Notes: generated from the sequence alone by a model not told the origin. 64,000 bases of DNA from Streptomyces sp. BA2 (GCF_009769735.1 NZ_WSRO01000002.1:1922001-1986000); one strand, 5' to 3'. Counted from the stretch's first letter, positions 16,070 through 25,073 are shown. A program made the numbers and translations.

Positions 16070-16651
16070 TCAGCGGGGCGGCAGCTGCGGGTCGTCCGGG
16101 TGCGAGCCGCGCGACGGCCGCTCGTCGTCCCTGATGACCTCGCCCTGGACGACCTTGCCGTCAGGGCGGTGCATGCGCGCCTGCTGGAAGGCGTCGCCGA
16201 GGCCGCCCTGCGTGGTGGCCTCCCGGACCTTGCGCTCGAAAGTCTTCTCCGCCTTACGGCTGACGGCCTTCTGGACGGGCGGCACCAGCAGGAGCAGTCC
16301 CAGGGCGTCGGAGATCAGCCCCGGCAGGATGATCAGCAGGCCGCCCAGCATCGTCAGGGCATTGCCGCCGCCCCGCTCGGAGGGATGCGGCGCCAGACCG
16401 CTCTGCTGCTGTTGCACCGCCTCGCTCAGCTCGCGGAAGGCGCGGCGCCCGGCGTGCTTGATGACCATGCCGCCGAGCACGACACCGGCCACGAGCAGCA
16501 AGAACACCGTGAGCCCGCCGGCGGCGCCCGCCACGACGGTGAGCAGCCAGATCTCCAGGACCAGCCACGCGGCGATGCCGAGCGGCAGGAACCTGAGGAC
16601 GCGGGAGCGCCGGGGCCGGGCGGGGTGGGTGGGCGGTACGCCAGTCGTCAT
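16070..16651 (-). CDS. fxsA: FxsA family membrane protein
   Basis: The 193-residue FxsA-family protein has three or four membrane segments near the N-terminus (around residues 20-65) and a further one around 100-120 in the motif LTMLGGLLIILPGLISDALGLLLLVP, characteristic of the family. The C-terminal third is charged and cytosolic. In E. coli FxsA relieves F-plasmid exclusion of phage T7; in actinobacteria the role is unknown. It is convergent with rbpA and lies downstream of ppm1 on the same strand. Confidence 0.92.
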   Translation of the reverse strand: MTTGVPPTHPARPRRSRVLRFLPLGIAAWLVLEIWLLTVVAGAAGGLTVFLLLVAGVVLGGMVIKHAGRRAFRELSEAVQQQQSGLAPHPSERGGGNALTMLGGLLIILPGLISDALGLLLLVPPVQKAVSRKAEKTFERKVREATTQGGLGDAFQQARMHRPDGKVVQGEVIRDDERPSRGSHPDDPQLPPR

Positions 16652-16711
16652 GGCTCCAGTGTGCCTGGGCCAGGCTCAGACCGGCATAAGGGAGTGATCA
16701 GTAAACGACCG

Positions 16712-16738
16712 CGGGAGCGACGGTCAGAGGGGCTCCCG
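16712..16738 (-). terminator. Weak hairpin after ppm1
   Basis: A 7-bp inverted repeat (CGGGAGC at 16712-16718, GCTCCCG at 16732-16738) follows the ppm1 stop by 11 bases on the minus strand. It may attenuate read-through into fxsA. Confidence 0.4.
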
Positions 16739-16749
16739 GGCGGTCCTTC

Positions 16750-17589
16750 TCAGAGCTTCTTGCGGTCCTTCGGGAGCTCCTGCGCCCCTTCCGCGTCCTT
16801 GCGGCCCAGGGCACGGCCCACGCGGCCCACCCGCTCGCCCACGCCCCACGCCGTGACGCGCCACAGCGCCTCGGCGACGATGTCCTGGCTCATCTTGCTG
16901 TCGCCGTGCTCCCGCTCGACGAAGGTGATCGGCACCTCGACGACGTGATAGCCGGTCTTGATCGCGCGGCGCGCCAGGTCGACCTGGAAGCAGTAGCCCT
17001 GCGATGCGACCTCGTCGAGGCCGATGCCTTCGAGGGTCTCGCGGCGGAAGGCGCGGAAGCCGCCGGTGACATCGCGGATCGGCACGTCGAGCATCAGCCG
17101 GGAGTACGTGCTGCCGCCGCGCGAGATGATCTCGCGGTACTTGGGCCAGTTGACGATCCGTCCTCCCGGCACCCAGCGCGAGCCGAGGACGAGGTCGGCG
17201 CCCTTGAGCGCGGTGAGCAGCCGGGGCAGCTCCTCGGGCTGGTGGGAGCCATCGGCATCCATCTCGACGAGCACTCCGTAGCCGTTGTCCAGGCCCCACT
17301 GGAAGCCCGCGAGATAGGCCGCGCCGAGGCCTTCCTTGCCCTTGCGGTGCAGTACGTGGACGTGGTCGTCGTCGGCCACGAGCTCATCGGCGATCTTGCC
17401 GGTGCCGTCGGGGCTGTTGTCGTCGGCGACGAGGATGTGCGCCTCGGGCACGGCGAGCCTGACACGACCGACGATGGACTGGATGTTCTCCGCCTCGTTG
17501 TAGGTCGGAATGATCACCAAGGCCAGGCCGAGCGGGCCGAACTGCCTCCCCTGGTCACCGGTTTCGGAGACCCCACCGCCGTCGTTCAC
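16750..17589 (-). CDS. ppm1: Polyprenol-phosphate mannose synthase
   Basis: The 279-residue GT2 enzyme transfers mannose from GDP-mannose to polyprenol phosphate, the donor for protein O-mannosylation; the S. coelicolor homologue is needed for infection by phage phiC31. Motifs are IIPTYNEAENI near residue 27, DDNSPDGTG at 56-64 and the metal-binding DAD at 111-113. It lacks the C-terminal membrane domain found in fused versions. GTG at 17589 is set by AAGGGG five bases upstream; the longer upstream frame is non-coding. Confidence 0.93.
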   Translation of the reverse strand: MNDGGGVSETGDQGRQFGPLGLALVIIPTYNEAENIQSIVGRVRLAVPEAHILVADDNSPDGTGKIADELVADDDHVHVLHRKGKEGLGAAYLAGFQWGLDNGYGVLVEMDADGSHQPEELPRLLTALKGADLVLGSRWVPGGRIVNWPKYREIISRGGSTYSRLMLDVPIRDVTGGFRAFRRETLEGIGLDEVASQGYCFQVDLARRAIKTGYHVVEVPITFVEREHGDSKMSQDIVAEALWRVTAWGVGERVGRVGRALGRKDAEGAQELPKDRKKL

Positions 17590-17941
17590 TACTGCCCCTT
17601 CGTTCGTACGCAGAGGACCACCATAATGGCCGCCTCCCGCACGGCCACGGCGGCACGGGCGGTTGATGGGGGGAGTACTGCGGATCGGGGCCCGGCACCC
17701 TTCGGGCCGACCTGGGGCCCGCTGGCTGCGGGTCGACCGAGAGCCGTTGTCTACTGAGCGTCCGGGCCCCACCCGGGTCACACCTGCCGGCCCGGTGGAA
17801 CGTTCCCTCGCGTCCGCGGCGCGGGCGCTGGACCTGGCTCCCAGTGGTGGTGCGCCGGTGCGGCACACCGCCCATGGCCCAGCGGCGTTCGACGGCTGCG
17901 TGGAATTTCTCCGGTCGGACGTCCTTTGGTGGACCCGGCCG

Positions 17942-17972
17942 AACCTACCGGCCGACGGCCGCGTTCTGTCAA
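17942..17972 (-). promoter_or_regulatory. Candidate ppm1 promoter in the 17590-18081 gap
   Basis: On the minus strand TTGACA (17972-17967) is followed after 19 bases by TAGGTT (17947-17942), a good housekeeping-type pair with slightly long spacing. It would give ppm1 a leader of about 345 bases, from which no gene or clear structure could be read. The remaining bases of the gap beside the amidohydrolase stop hold nothing recognisable. Confidence 0.55.
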
Positions 17973-18081
17973 TAGCCGTTTGACCTGGGCCGATTCCAAA
18001 GACAGCCAGGTCAGTGCCGAGGATACGCAGGTCGTGCGACGCGACAACGGGCCGCGATCGGCGGTACGCACCGCCGGGACA

Positions 18082-19725
18082 TCACTCGTCCGGCCGTACG
18101 AAGACCGGCTGTCCGAAGACCACCGTGCGCAGGCAGACGGGGAGTTCGGCGCCCGGGGTCAGGTCGGGCAGCCCCGGCGTGCCGGAGCGCGGATCGGTCG
18201 ACCAGCGCGCGACCCGGTCGTCCGGGGCCTGGACCACGAGCTCCGCGGCGCGCCAGACGGCGTAGTCGGCGGGCGCCCCCGGTACCAGGACGCCGGCGTC
18301 GTCACGGCCGATGGCCCGCCAGCCGCCCCGGGTGTGGGCGGTGAACGCGGCGCGCACCGACACGCGGTGCTCAGGGGTCTGATGGAACGCGGCGGCGCGG
18401 ACGGTGCCCCAGGGGTCGAGCGGGGTGACGGGGCTGTCGGAGCCGAAGGCGAGCGGCACGCCGGTGCGCAGGAGGGCCGCGTACGGGTTGAGGGTGCGGG
18501 CCCGTTCGGCGCCGAGGCGCTGGACATACATGCCGTCGTCGCCGCCCCACAGGGCGTCGAAGGCGGGCTGCACGGAGGCGGTGAGGCCGAGCTCCGCGAA
18601 GGCGGCGATCGTCTCCGGGGTGAGCATCTCGGCGTGCTCGACGCGGTGCCTTGCCGCGCGGACGCGGGCCAGGCCGACCTTCTCGGCGGCGGCACGGATC
18701 CCCTCCACGACGGCCGTCACCGCGGCGTCGCCGATGGCGTGGAAGCCCGCCTGGACCCCTGCCTCGGTGCAGGCGACGACGTGCGCGGCGACGGCGGCGG
18801 CGTCCAGATAGGCGGTGCCGCTGTGACCGGAGTCGGCGTACGGCTCGTGCAGGCAGGCGGTGTGCGAGCCGAGCGAGCCGTCGACGAAGAGGTCACCCGC
18901 GGCGCCGACCGCCCCCAGTTCCTTTGCACAGGCGACGCCTTCCTCGCCCTGCTGTGCCCAGTAGCCGACGACGCGCGGCCCGGCCTCGTCGGCGGCGAGG
19001 CGAAGCAGCCCCGTCAGGTCGTCCTCGCCGGAGATCTCGGGGCCCGCGCACTCGTGCACGGAGCCGATGCCGAGGGACGCGGCATGCTTCAGGGCCGCGC
19101 GCTGGGCCTCGGTGCGCTGCTGCGGGGAGAGCGCGCCGAGTGCGGCGGCGCGCACCGCGTGATGGGCGTCGGCGGTCAGCGGTGCGTCCGGGTGGAAGCC
19201 CGTGCGCCCGGTGACGCCGGGGACGAGGTCGAGCAGCGCCGTGGTGACGACGGCCGAGTGGACGTCGATGCGGGAGAGGTAGAGGGGACGGCCGCCGGCC
19301 GCCTCGTCGAGTTCCGCGCGCGTGGGCGGACGGCCGCCCGCCCAACGGGCCGCGTCCCAGCCGTGGCCGAGGAGGACACGGTCGTGCGGCCGGGCGGCGG
19401 CGTGTTCGCGTACGAGAGCGAGGGCGTCGTCGAGGGAGCGTGCACCCGTCAGATCGAGTCCCGTCAGGGCGAGTCCGGTCGACGTGGTGTGCACATGCGC
19501 ATCGGTGAACGCGGGGGTGACGAGCGCCCCTTCGAGGTCGACGACCTCGTCCACGCCGTCGGCGAAGGCGTCGGCCGCGCCCTCGGATCCCACCCATGCG
19601 ACGTGCCCGCGTTCGACGACCATGGCCGTGGCGAACGGATCGGCGGGACTGTGGACCTCGCCACCGCGCAGCAGCACGGTGCGGTGGCCCTGAGGGCCGT
19701 TCTGGGGGGTGGTGCTCTCGCTCAT
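18082..19725 (-). CDS. Amidohydrolase family protein (YtcJ-like)
   Basis: The 547-residue metal-dependent amidohydrolase belongs to the amidohydrolase-3/YtcJ group. The metal site shows HVH at 77-79 (FTDAHVHTTSTG), histidines in GFHAIGD and HRVEHAEML, and aspartate in AFGSDSPVTPLDP. These enzymes hydrolyse amide or related bonds; the substrate is unknown. No signal peptide is present. It lies downstream of an Lrp-type regulator with a 57-base gap on the same strand. Confidence 0.9.
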   Translation of the reverse strand: MSESTTPQNGPQGHRTVLLRGGEVHSPADPFATAMVVERGHVAWVGSEGAADAFADGVDEVVDLEGALVTPAFTDAHVHTTSTGLALTGLDLTGARSLDDALALVREHAAARPHDRVLLGHGWDAARWAGGRPPTRAELDEAAGGRPLYLSRIDVHSAVVTTALLDLVPGVTGRTGFHPDAPLTADAHHAVRAAALGALSPQQRTEAQRAALKHAASLGIGSVHECAGPEISGEDDLTGLLRLAADEAGPRVVGYWAQQGEEGVACAKELGAVGAAGDLFVDGSLGSHTACLHEPYADSGHSGTAYLDAAAVAAHVVACTEAGVQAGFHAIGDAAVTAVVEGIRAAAEKVGLARVRAARHRVEHAEMLTPETIAAFAELGLTASVQPAFDALWGGDDGMYVQRLGAERARTLNPYAALLRTGVPLAFGSDSPVTPLDPWGTVRAAAFHQTPEHRVSVRAAFTAHTRGGWRAIGRDDAGVLVPGAPADYAVWRAAELVVQAPDDRVARWSTDPRSGTPGLPDLTPGAELPVCLRTVVFGQPVFVRPDE

Positions 19726-19782
19726 GGGACCAGTCTGGCCCCTCCGGGTGCGGGCCCCGCCCTGGGGTCGCCCGCGGGCGGC

Positions 19783-20223
19783 TCAGACCTGCGGGGGCCG
19801 GGCCTCGTACGGCGTGGAGAGCACGACCGTGGTCCGTGTGGAGACGCCCGCGAGCGCTCGCAGGCGACTCAACAGGTGCTCGAGCTCCAGTGGAGTAGCG
19901 ACGCGCACCTTGAGGATGTAGTTCTCGTCGCCCGCCACGCTGTGGCACGCCTCGATCTCCGGGACGCCGGCGAGGCGTTCGGCGATGTCGTCGGGTGCGC
20001 TGGGGTCGAACGGCTTCACCGAGATGAACGCCGTGAGCGGCAGGCCGACGGCCTCCGCGTCCACCACCGCGGCATATCCGCGGATGACGCCGCGCTGCTC
20101 CAGGCGGCGCACCCGCTGGTGCACGGCCGATGTGGACAGGCCCGTGGCCTTGCCCAGGTCGGTGTAGCTCATCCGCCCGTCCTTGACGAGCAGCTGCACG
20201 ATCTGTCGGTCCAGCTCCTCCAT
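19783..20223 (-). CDS. Lrp/AsnC family transcriptional regulator
   Basis: The 146-residue regulator has an N-terminal winged helix (GRMSYTDLGKATGLSTSAVHQRVRRLEQRGVI begins near residue 16, described here in shortened form) and a C-terminal RAM ligand-binding domain from about residue 65. It precedes the amidohydrolase on the same strand and is divergent from a small conserved gene. A quasi-palindrome in the divergent gap may be its site. The ligand is probably an amino acid. Confidence 0.93.
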   Translation of the reverse strand: MEELDRQIVQLLVKDGRMSYTDLGKATGLSTSAVHQRVRRLEQRGVIRGYAAVVDAEAVGLPLTAFISVKPFDPSAPDDIAERLAGVPEIEACHSVAGDENYILKVRVATPLELEHLLSRLRALAGVSTRTTVVLSTPYEARPPQV

Positions 20224-20292
20224 GCGCTGAACCTACAGGGCTCTTGATCCCTTCGGATACCGGTAGGCGCGACGGCGGCATCTTCGCCGGGC

Positions 20293-20310
20293 ATGTGACG
20301 AACGCCACAT
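20293..20310. promoter_or_regulatory. Inverted repeat between lrp and the divergent gene
   Basis: ATGTG (20293-20297) and CACAT (20306-20310) flank an eight-base centre. Lrp-type regulators bind such degenerate palindromes, and the site lies 70 bases upstream of the lrp start. The 199-base divergent gap shows no other clear element. Confidence 0.4.
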
Positions 20311-20422
20311 ACCTATGACCGTGTCCAAAGGGATGCCACGATTACCTCTACGACGGGACGGGAAGTGCTTGCTGTGGTCGAGGCCGCAGCGCCTTCTCGG
20401 CCCACCCAAGGGGGAGAATCCC

Positions 20423-20866
20423 ATGCAGAACTTGAAGCGCCCCGGTCGCCCTGCCCGCAGCAAGCAGCAGCGCTCCGATGAATCCGCGTCCGCACCCGTA
20501 TCGGAGGGCGTCGAACCGGCTGAGACCGAGTTCGACGCGTACGACACCTTCGAGATGTACCGGGTGACGTGCCCCGACTGCGCGCAGCCGATCGCGCTCC
20601 TGGCCGACGAGGACGTCCTGCCCGAGCACGCGCTGTGTGCCCAGCCGTGGAACCCGTTCGGGCTCACGGTGTGTGCGGGCACGGGTCGCGCCGCGGCCGA
20701 CGCCGAGCCCGCTGACGAGTCGATGGAGGCTCAGGAGCAGGACACCGCCCTGCTCCTGACACTCCCTCAGGGGCTCGACTGGCGGACGCAGCCCTTCTCG
20801 CACGTCGGCGGCCAGGGCACGCGCCCGCGTCGCGTGCCCGAGCAGGACCACCGCTCCGCGGCCTGA
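20423..20866 (+). CDS. Conserved hypothetical protein with a CPDC motif
   Basis: The 147-residue acidic protein has a basic, disordered N-terminus (about residues 1-35) and a compact middle with CPDC and, further on, single cysteines in HALC and TVCAG that could form a small metal site. No enzyme family was recognised and there is no signal peptide. The ATG at 20423 is preferred over an in-frame ATG at 20315 because AAGGGGGAG lies just upstream. Its stop is four bases from that of a convergent phosphotransferase gene. Confidence 0.75.
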   Translation: MQNLKRPGRPARSKQQRSDESASAPVSEGVEPAETEFDAYDTFEMYRVTCPDCAQPIALLADEDVLPEHALCAQPWNPFGLTVCAGTGRAAADAEPADESMEAQEQDTALLLTLPQGLDWRTQPFSHVGGQGTRPRRVPEQDHRSAA

Positions 20867-20870
20867 GGCC

Positions 20871-21962
20871 CTACCAGTAGCTGCCCTGCACCATGGCCGC
20901 CAGGCTGGCGTGGTGCAGGATCAGCGTGTCCGGGTCCTCGGGTACCGCGGCCTCGCCGAAGTGCACCTGGCGGTAGGCGACGCGCAGCATGACGATGGCG
21001 TGCCGCAGCGCCGCGTACAGCGTGTGGAAGTCCATGAACCGCGGTGTGTGGCCGGTGAGCCCTGCGTAGCGCTCCTCGATGTGGTCGCGGCGCAGGAAGT
21101 CGGGCAGGCCGTCCTGCCCGAAGCTCACCGTCAGGTCCTGGAAGAAGCGGTGCAGATAGACCATCCAGCCGAGGTCGACCTCACGGGGTGCGAGCGCCGC
21201 CATCTCCCAGTCCAGTACGGCCGCGGGGTCGAAGCCGTCGTAGATGACGTTCCCGATGCGGGCGTCGCCCCAGTTGAGGACGGGCTCACCCTCGTCCTGA
21301 GGCCACCACGCTTCGAGCCGGTCGAAGGCACTCTCGATGAGGGGCGAGCGGGGCAGTCCGTCGACCACCCAGTCGTAGTAGGCGCGTTGGGCGGCCACGT
21401 GCCGCCGCAGCGGGCTGCCCTCGCCGGGCAGGGCGAGGAACTCGGCCTCTTCGACGGGCACTTGGTCGTGGAGGTGCGCGATCAGCCGGATCGAGGCTTC
21501 CTCCAGGTGCGCGCGTTCGGCGTCGCTCGCGGAATGCAGCCAATTCCCCTCGTACGTATAGGGCATGACGTCCGGCGGCACGCGCCCCTCGACCCGCTCC
21601 ATGACGAAGAAGGGCGCGCCTAGCGGCCCCGGGTCCTCCTCCAGCCACAGCACACGCGGCACAGGCAGGTCGGTGTGTTCGGCGACGAGCCGCATCGTGC
21701 GGTGCTGGCGCGGCAGGTCGTAGACCGGGAAGATCGTGTACGCCGCCGGGTCCGCCGCCACGCGCAACGCGCAGGCCCGCAGCGGTGGTTGAGGGTGCTC
21801 GATGTCGAAGAGCAGGGTCTCGCTCGACATGCCGTTGGACTCGGGGACCCGCACGCCGGTGGCCTTGGCGCCGGGCAGCCGCGCGGCGAGCCAGGCCGTG
21901 AGCCTGCGGGTGAGCTCCTCCGGGTCGCGGGTGGTGGTGCGGGGGCGGGGTGCTGTGGCCAT
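20871..21962 (-). CDS. Phosphotransferase family protein (aminoglycoside phosphotransferase-like fold)
   Basis: The 363-residue protein has the APH-like kinase fold: an N-terminal lobe with SSETLLFDI, the catalytic-loop equivalent LNWGDARIGNVIYDG, and the metal-binding VLDWEMA. In actinobacteria and in ACAD10/11-like proteins this family is associated with acyl-CoA or hydroxyacyl metabolism rather than antibiotic resistance, which fits the acyl-CoA dehydrogenase nearby. ATG at 21962 has AGAGGAG seven bases upstream. It is 13 bases downstream of a second gene of the same operon. Confidence 0.88.
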   Translation of the reverse strand: MATAPRPRTTTRDPEELTRRLTAWLAARLPGAKATGVRVPESNGMSSETLLFDIEHPQPPLRACALRVAADPAAYTIFPVYDLPRQHRTMRLVAEHTDLPVPRVLWLEEDPGPLGAPFFVMERVEGRVPPDVMPYTYEGNWLHSASDAERAHLEEASIRLIAHLHDQVPVEEAEFLALPGEGSPLRRHVAAQRAYYDWVVDGLPRSPLIESAFDRLEAWWPQDEGEPVLNWGDARIGNVIYDGFDPAAVLDWEMAALAPREVDLGWMVYLHRFFQDLTVSFGQDGLPDFLRRDHIEERYAGLTGHTPRFMDFHTLYAALRHAIVMLRVAYRQVHFGEAAVPEDPDTLILHHASLAAMVQGSYW

Positions 21963-21975
21963 CGCGGGGCTCCTC

Positions 21976-23103
21976 TCAGGGCGCGACCGAGTCGAAGCCG
22001 GTGAAGCCGCTGGGGTCGTGGCGGCCGAAGCTGCCGTGCTCGAAAATTCCGTACCCCGTCCGCCCGTTGAGGGTGAAGCGTGCGGCGTGGTCGATGACTC
22101 CGTACGCGGCCCGGGGATGTGCCTTCGGGTCCGACAGGTCGTACACACGGCGGTCGGTCCAGCCCCGCCCCTGCCAGGTGCCGTGCTGCCAGTCGTCCGC
22201 GGGCGGGTAGCCGGCGCCCACGGCGAGCGGCAGGGAGGCGAGGACCTCGACGCCGAGCTCCAGGGGCTTGCGGTCTTCGGGGTCGGTGAGGTGGATGACG
22301 GCGCGCTCGGGGTGCCGGGTGCCGGAGCGGTAGGTGATGTCGGCCTGGGGCCAGCCGAGTTGGCGATCGCGAACGCCGGGGCGTACGAGCGTGGCGTCGT
22401 TGAGGGAGCGGTAGCCGTCCGCGTCCTCCTGGGCGATGACCATCAGGAAACGGTCCTCGAAGCGCACCGGGCTCCAGATCCAGTGGAAGCCCTCGGTACC
22501 GAACTCCTCCTCAAGGCGCCCGCGTTCCTCGCCGGGTATGGGCCGCACTCCCCAGCTGCGGTCACGGGTAGCGGTCCACTCCCCCGCCGTCACCGGGATG
22601 TCCTCGCCGCCGACACGGATCGTCCCGGCGCAGCCGCCCGCCTGGACGAAGCGGCGCCCTTCGAGGGAGAGCCGGTCGCCGCGCCGCTGGATGTGGTGCG
22701 GCTCCCAGAGGGCGGGGAAGGAGGCGGTCCACGTGATGTCGTACGAGAGGGACTCGGGGTCGTCGGGATCGGCGGCGCACGTCAGGCGCAGCCGCCGCAG
22801 CGGTTCCTCGACGGTGATGGTCAAGGGACCGACGGAGAGGTTCATCCGATCGTCGCCGAGCGCGTCCGACGCGCGTACGACATGGAGCGCATCTCCTCTG
22901 CGCAAAGTGGCGTACGCGTCGATCACACCGACGTTCGGATAGACGCCGAGCCCGAGGATGAGGAGCGCGCGCCCCTCGTGGTCGAAGAGATGGAAGATGC
23001 AGCGGTCGTAGGCGTTGCGGTCGCCCGTCGCGACCTGCTTCATGGACAGCGGCACCTGATGGACCGGGTACTCGTCGAGCGGGACGGGGCGGTCGTCTGC
23101 CAC
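21976..23103 (-). CDS. Conserved hypothetical protein, partner of the phosphotransferase
   Basis: The 375-residue protein has no recognised catalytic motif; it is rich in beta-strand-like segments and resembles two-domain lipocalin-like proteins (DUF7064/7065 type) that in actinobacteria accompany APH-like phosphotransferases. The GTG at 23103 is chosen because AGGGAGG lies six bases upstream; an ATG 21 bases earlier lacks such a site. It lies directly upstream of the phosphotransferase. A role with lipid-like substrates is inference only. Confidence 0.8.
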   Translation of the reverse strand: MADDRPVPLDEYPVHQVPLSMKQVATGDRNAYDRCIFHLFDHEGRALLILGLGVYPNVGVIDAYATLRRGDALHVVRASDALGDDRMNLSVGPLTITVEEPLRRLRLTCAADPDDPESLSYDITWTASFPALWEPHHIQRRGDRLSLEGRRFVQAGGCAGTIRVGGEDIPVTAGEWTATRDRSWGVRPIPGEERGRLEEEFGTEGFHWIWSPVRFEDRFLMVIAQEDADGYRSLNDATLVRPGVRDRQLGWPQADITYRSGTRHPERAVIHLTDPEDRKPLELGVEVLASLPLAVGAGYPPADDWQHGTWQGRGWTDRRVYDLSDPKAHPRAAYGVIDHAARFTLNGRTGYGIFEHGSFGRHDPSGFTGFDSVAP

Positions 23104-23362
23104 GGCAAACCTCCCTGGGCGCACGGCAGTTGGCTGGCGCGGGGCGGATACCGGGCCCCCGACGCGGAGTTGACGGTACGTCAGACCGTCTGCCGGAGCC
23201 AGACACGTGTCAGCCCGCGTTCAGGGAGCCGTGGGCCCGCCCGGCTCGCGGGGGACACGGGGCATCGCGGGGCCCACCCCGGGCTCCGCACGGGCATTTC
23301 GCGAACTGACGCTCGAATCCGAAGGGCGGTGACCTGGCCACCGCGCCGCGCGTTGGCCCCGT

Positions 23363-23677
23363 ATGACCACCCCCACGCCGATGCCCATGGCGCCCCCGCC
23401 GACCGGCCGCCGCAGGCGCACCCTCCTGACGGCTCCCCCGCCCCCCGCAGAATCGGTTCCCCAGCGTCCTCAGCAGCCGCATCCCCAGCAGTACCAGCAG
23501 CCGCAGCCGCCGCACCTCCAGGATCCGCCCATCTACCGCGCCCTCATCCGGAACTGGGCCGAGCGGGGCAAGACCCTGCCGGGGCGCCACGACCCGGAGT
23601 GGGTGCGGCTCGCCGCGCCTCCGGTCAGGCTCGGACAGTTCAGCGCGAGTCGGGACCCGCGAGGTGACGGGCGATGA
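23363..23677 (+). CDS. Small proline/glutamine-rich hypothetical protein
   Basis: The 104-residue protein has a disordered Pro/Gln-rich N-terminal half (runs such as QPHPQQYQQPQPPH) and a basic, probably folded C-terminal segment starting DPPIYRALIRNWAERGK and ending near GRHDPEW. No ribosome-binding site precedes the ATG, so translation may be leaderless. Its last 38 bases overlap the 3' end of the convergent acyl-CoA dehydrogenase gene. The preceding gap 23104-23362 shows no clear element. Function unknown. Confidence 0.65.
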   Translation: MTTPTPMPMAPPPTGRRRRTLLTAPPPPAESVPQRPQQPHPQQYQQPQPPHLQDPPIYRALIRNWAERGKTLPGRHDPEWVRLAAPPVRLGQFSASRDPRGDGR

Positions 23678-24815
23678 CCATCCGCTGGATCTGATTGGTC
23701 CCCTCGACGATCTGCAGCACCTTGGCCTCGCGCATGAAGCGCTCCACGGGGAAGTCCGCGGTGTAGCCATAGCCGCCGAGGACCTGCACGGCGTCCGTCG
23801 TGACCTTCATCGCGGCGTCCGTGCACATCAGCTTGGCCATGGCCGCCTGCTTGGAGAACGGCCTGCCCGCGTCGCGCAGCCGCGCCGCGGCCAGATAGAG
23901 CGCCCGGCCCGCCTCGATCTGCGTCGCCATGTCCGCGAGCATGAACCGAAGGCCCTGGAAGTCCGCGATCGGCCGCCCGAACTGCCGCCGCTCGGTGGCA
24001 TATCGAAGCGCCTCGTCGAGCGCCGCCTGCGCCACGCCGATCGCACAGGCCGCGATGCCGAGCCGCCCGCCGTCGAGCGCGGAGAGCGCGATCGCGAAGC
24101 CCTGGCCCTCCTCGCCGATGCGGCGGGCGTCACAGACCCGCACCCCGTCGAAGTTGATCTGAGCGGTGGGCGAGCCCTTCATGCCCATCTTCTTCTCGGG
24201 CACCGCCGCGTTCAGGCCTTCGGCGTCGCCCGGCACCAGGAACGCGGAGATACCGCGGGCACCTTCGCCGCCGGTGCGGGCGAGGACGGTGTAGAAGTCG
24301 GCGACTCCGCCGTGCGTGATCCACGCCTTGGTCCCGCTGATCACCCAGTCCTCGCCGTCCCGCACGGCCTTCGTGCGCAGGGAGGCCGCGTCCGAGCCCG
24401 ACGCCGGCTCGGAGAGGCAGTACGCCCCGAGCAGTCCGCCGCCCAGCATCGCGGGCAGGTGCTCGGCCTGCTGCTCCTTGGTGCCGTAGCCCGCGAGCGC
24501 GTGGCAGGACAGGGAGTGGACGCTGACGCCGAGGCCGACGGTGAGCCGGGCCGCGGCGAGCTCTTCCAGGACCTGGAGATAGACCTCGTACGGCTGGTCG
24601 CCGCCGCCGAATTCGGAGACGTACGGAAGACCGAGCAGGCCGGACTCGGAGAGGAGTGCGAAGACCTCGCGCGGGAAGCGCCCCGCGTCCTCCTCCTCGG
24701 CCGCGCGGGGAGTGATCTCCCGCTGGACGATTTCACGGACGAGCGAGAACAGATCCCTCGCCTCGTCCGTGGGCAGCTGACGGTCCACCGGCTGCTGCAA
24801 GGTTCGCTCAGGCAT
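23640..24815 (-). CDS. Acyl-CoA dehydrogenase
   Basis: The 391-residue flavoenzyme carries the acyl-CoA dehydrogenase signatures: AYCLSEPASGSDAASL, the FAD-binding WITHGG segment, and the C-terminal QVLGGYGYTADFPVERFMREAKV and IVEGTNQIQRMVIARHL. The E in VEGTN is the position of the catalytic glutamate in the short-chain group. It introduces the alpha-beta double bond in fatty- or branched-acyl-CoA oxidation. ATG at 24815 with GGGAGG upstream is favoured over an earlier in-frame ATG at 24872. Confidence 0.94.
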   Translation of the reverse strand: MPERTLQQPVDRQLPTDEARDLFSLVREIVQREITPRAAEEEDAGRFPREVFALLSESGLLGLPYVSEFGGGDQPYEVYLQVLEELAAARLTVGLGVSVHSLSCHALAGYGTKEQQAEHLPAMLGGGLLGAYCLSEPASGSDAASLRTKAVRDGEDWVISGTKAWITHGGVADFYTVLARTGGEGARGISAFLVPGDAEGLNAAVPEKKMGMKGSPTAQINFDGVRVCDARRIGEEGQGFAIALSALDGGRLGIAACAIGVAQAALDEALRYATERRQFGRPIADFQGLRFMLADMATQIEAGRALYLAAARLRDAGRPFSKQAAMAKLMCTDAAMKVTTDAVQVLGGYGYTADFPVERFMREAKVLQIVEGTNQIQRMVIARHLAGPDSR

Positions 24816-24946
24816 GGCGATCGATCCTCCCTTTCGGCACTGCGGCGGACCCGCGGGGTAGTGCGGCGCCACCGTGTCTCACGGCCCGGCCGATGGCGCG
24901 CTTCCGGGTCGCGGAAGGCGCTGTGACCAGCGGCTGTGGCGCGTTG

Positions 24947-24975
24947 AGTATGCCCGATCGGCGGCAGCCAGTCAC
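24947..24975 (-). promoter_or_regulatory. Candidate promoter of the acyl-CoA dehydrogenase gene
   Basis: On the minus strand GTGACT (24975-24970) and CATACT (24952-24947) are 17 bases apart. Just upstream is an AT-richer stretch with TTAAC and TTACT that could bind a TetR- or FadR-type repressor. This accounts for the left part of the 376-base gap to the chitinase gene. Confidence 0.4.
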
Positions 24976-25029
24976 TAGTTAACGACCGCTTACTCAAAAG
25001 ATAGCCGACGCCCGCAAGAGGGGCGCGGA

Positions 25030-25073
25030 ATTGGTCCGAACCATTGACCCCACTGGTCTAGTCCTCCTAGAGT
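25030..25073 (+). promoter_or_regulatory. Chitinase promoter with two DasR-like (dre) sites
   Basis: ACTGGTCTAGTCCTCC at 25052-25067 matches the first ten bases of the DasR element ACTGGTCTAGACCACT and lies between TTGACC (25044-25049) and TAGAGT (25068-25073), which are 18 bases apart. A second, weaker site, ATTGGTCCGAACCATT, is centred 22 bases upstream at 25030-25045 and overlaps the -35. DasR represses chitin genes in Streptomyces until glucosamine phosphates accumulate, so the chitinase is probably in the DasR regulon. Confidence 0.82.

Noticed and set aside
17663..17983. A 106-codon frame upstream of ppm1
   Set aside because: Third-position GC is mixed, there is no ribosome-binding site or recognisable family, and it lies over the probable ppm1 promoter.
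17778..18071. A 97-codon minus-strand frame in the same gap
   Set aside because: Composition is non-coding (Arg/Pro/Gly-rich) and it contains the promoter-like TTGACA.
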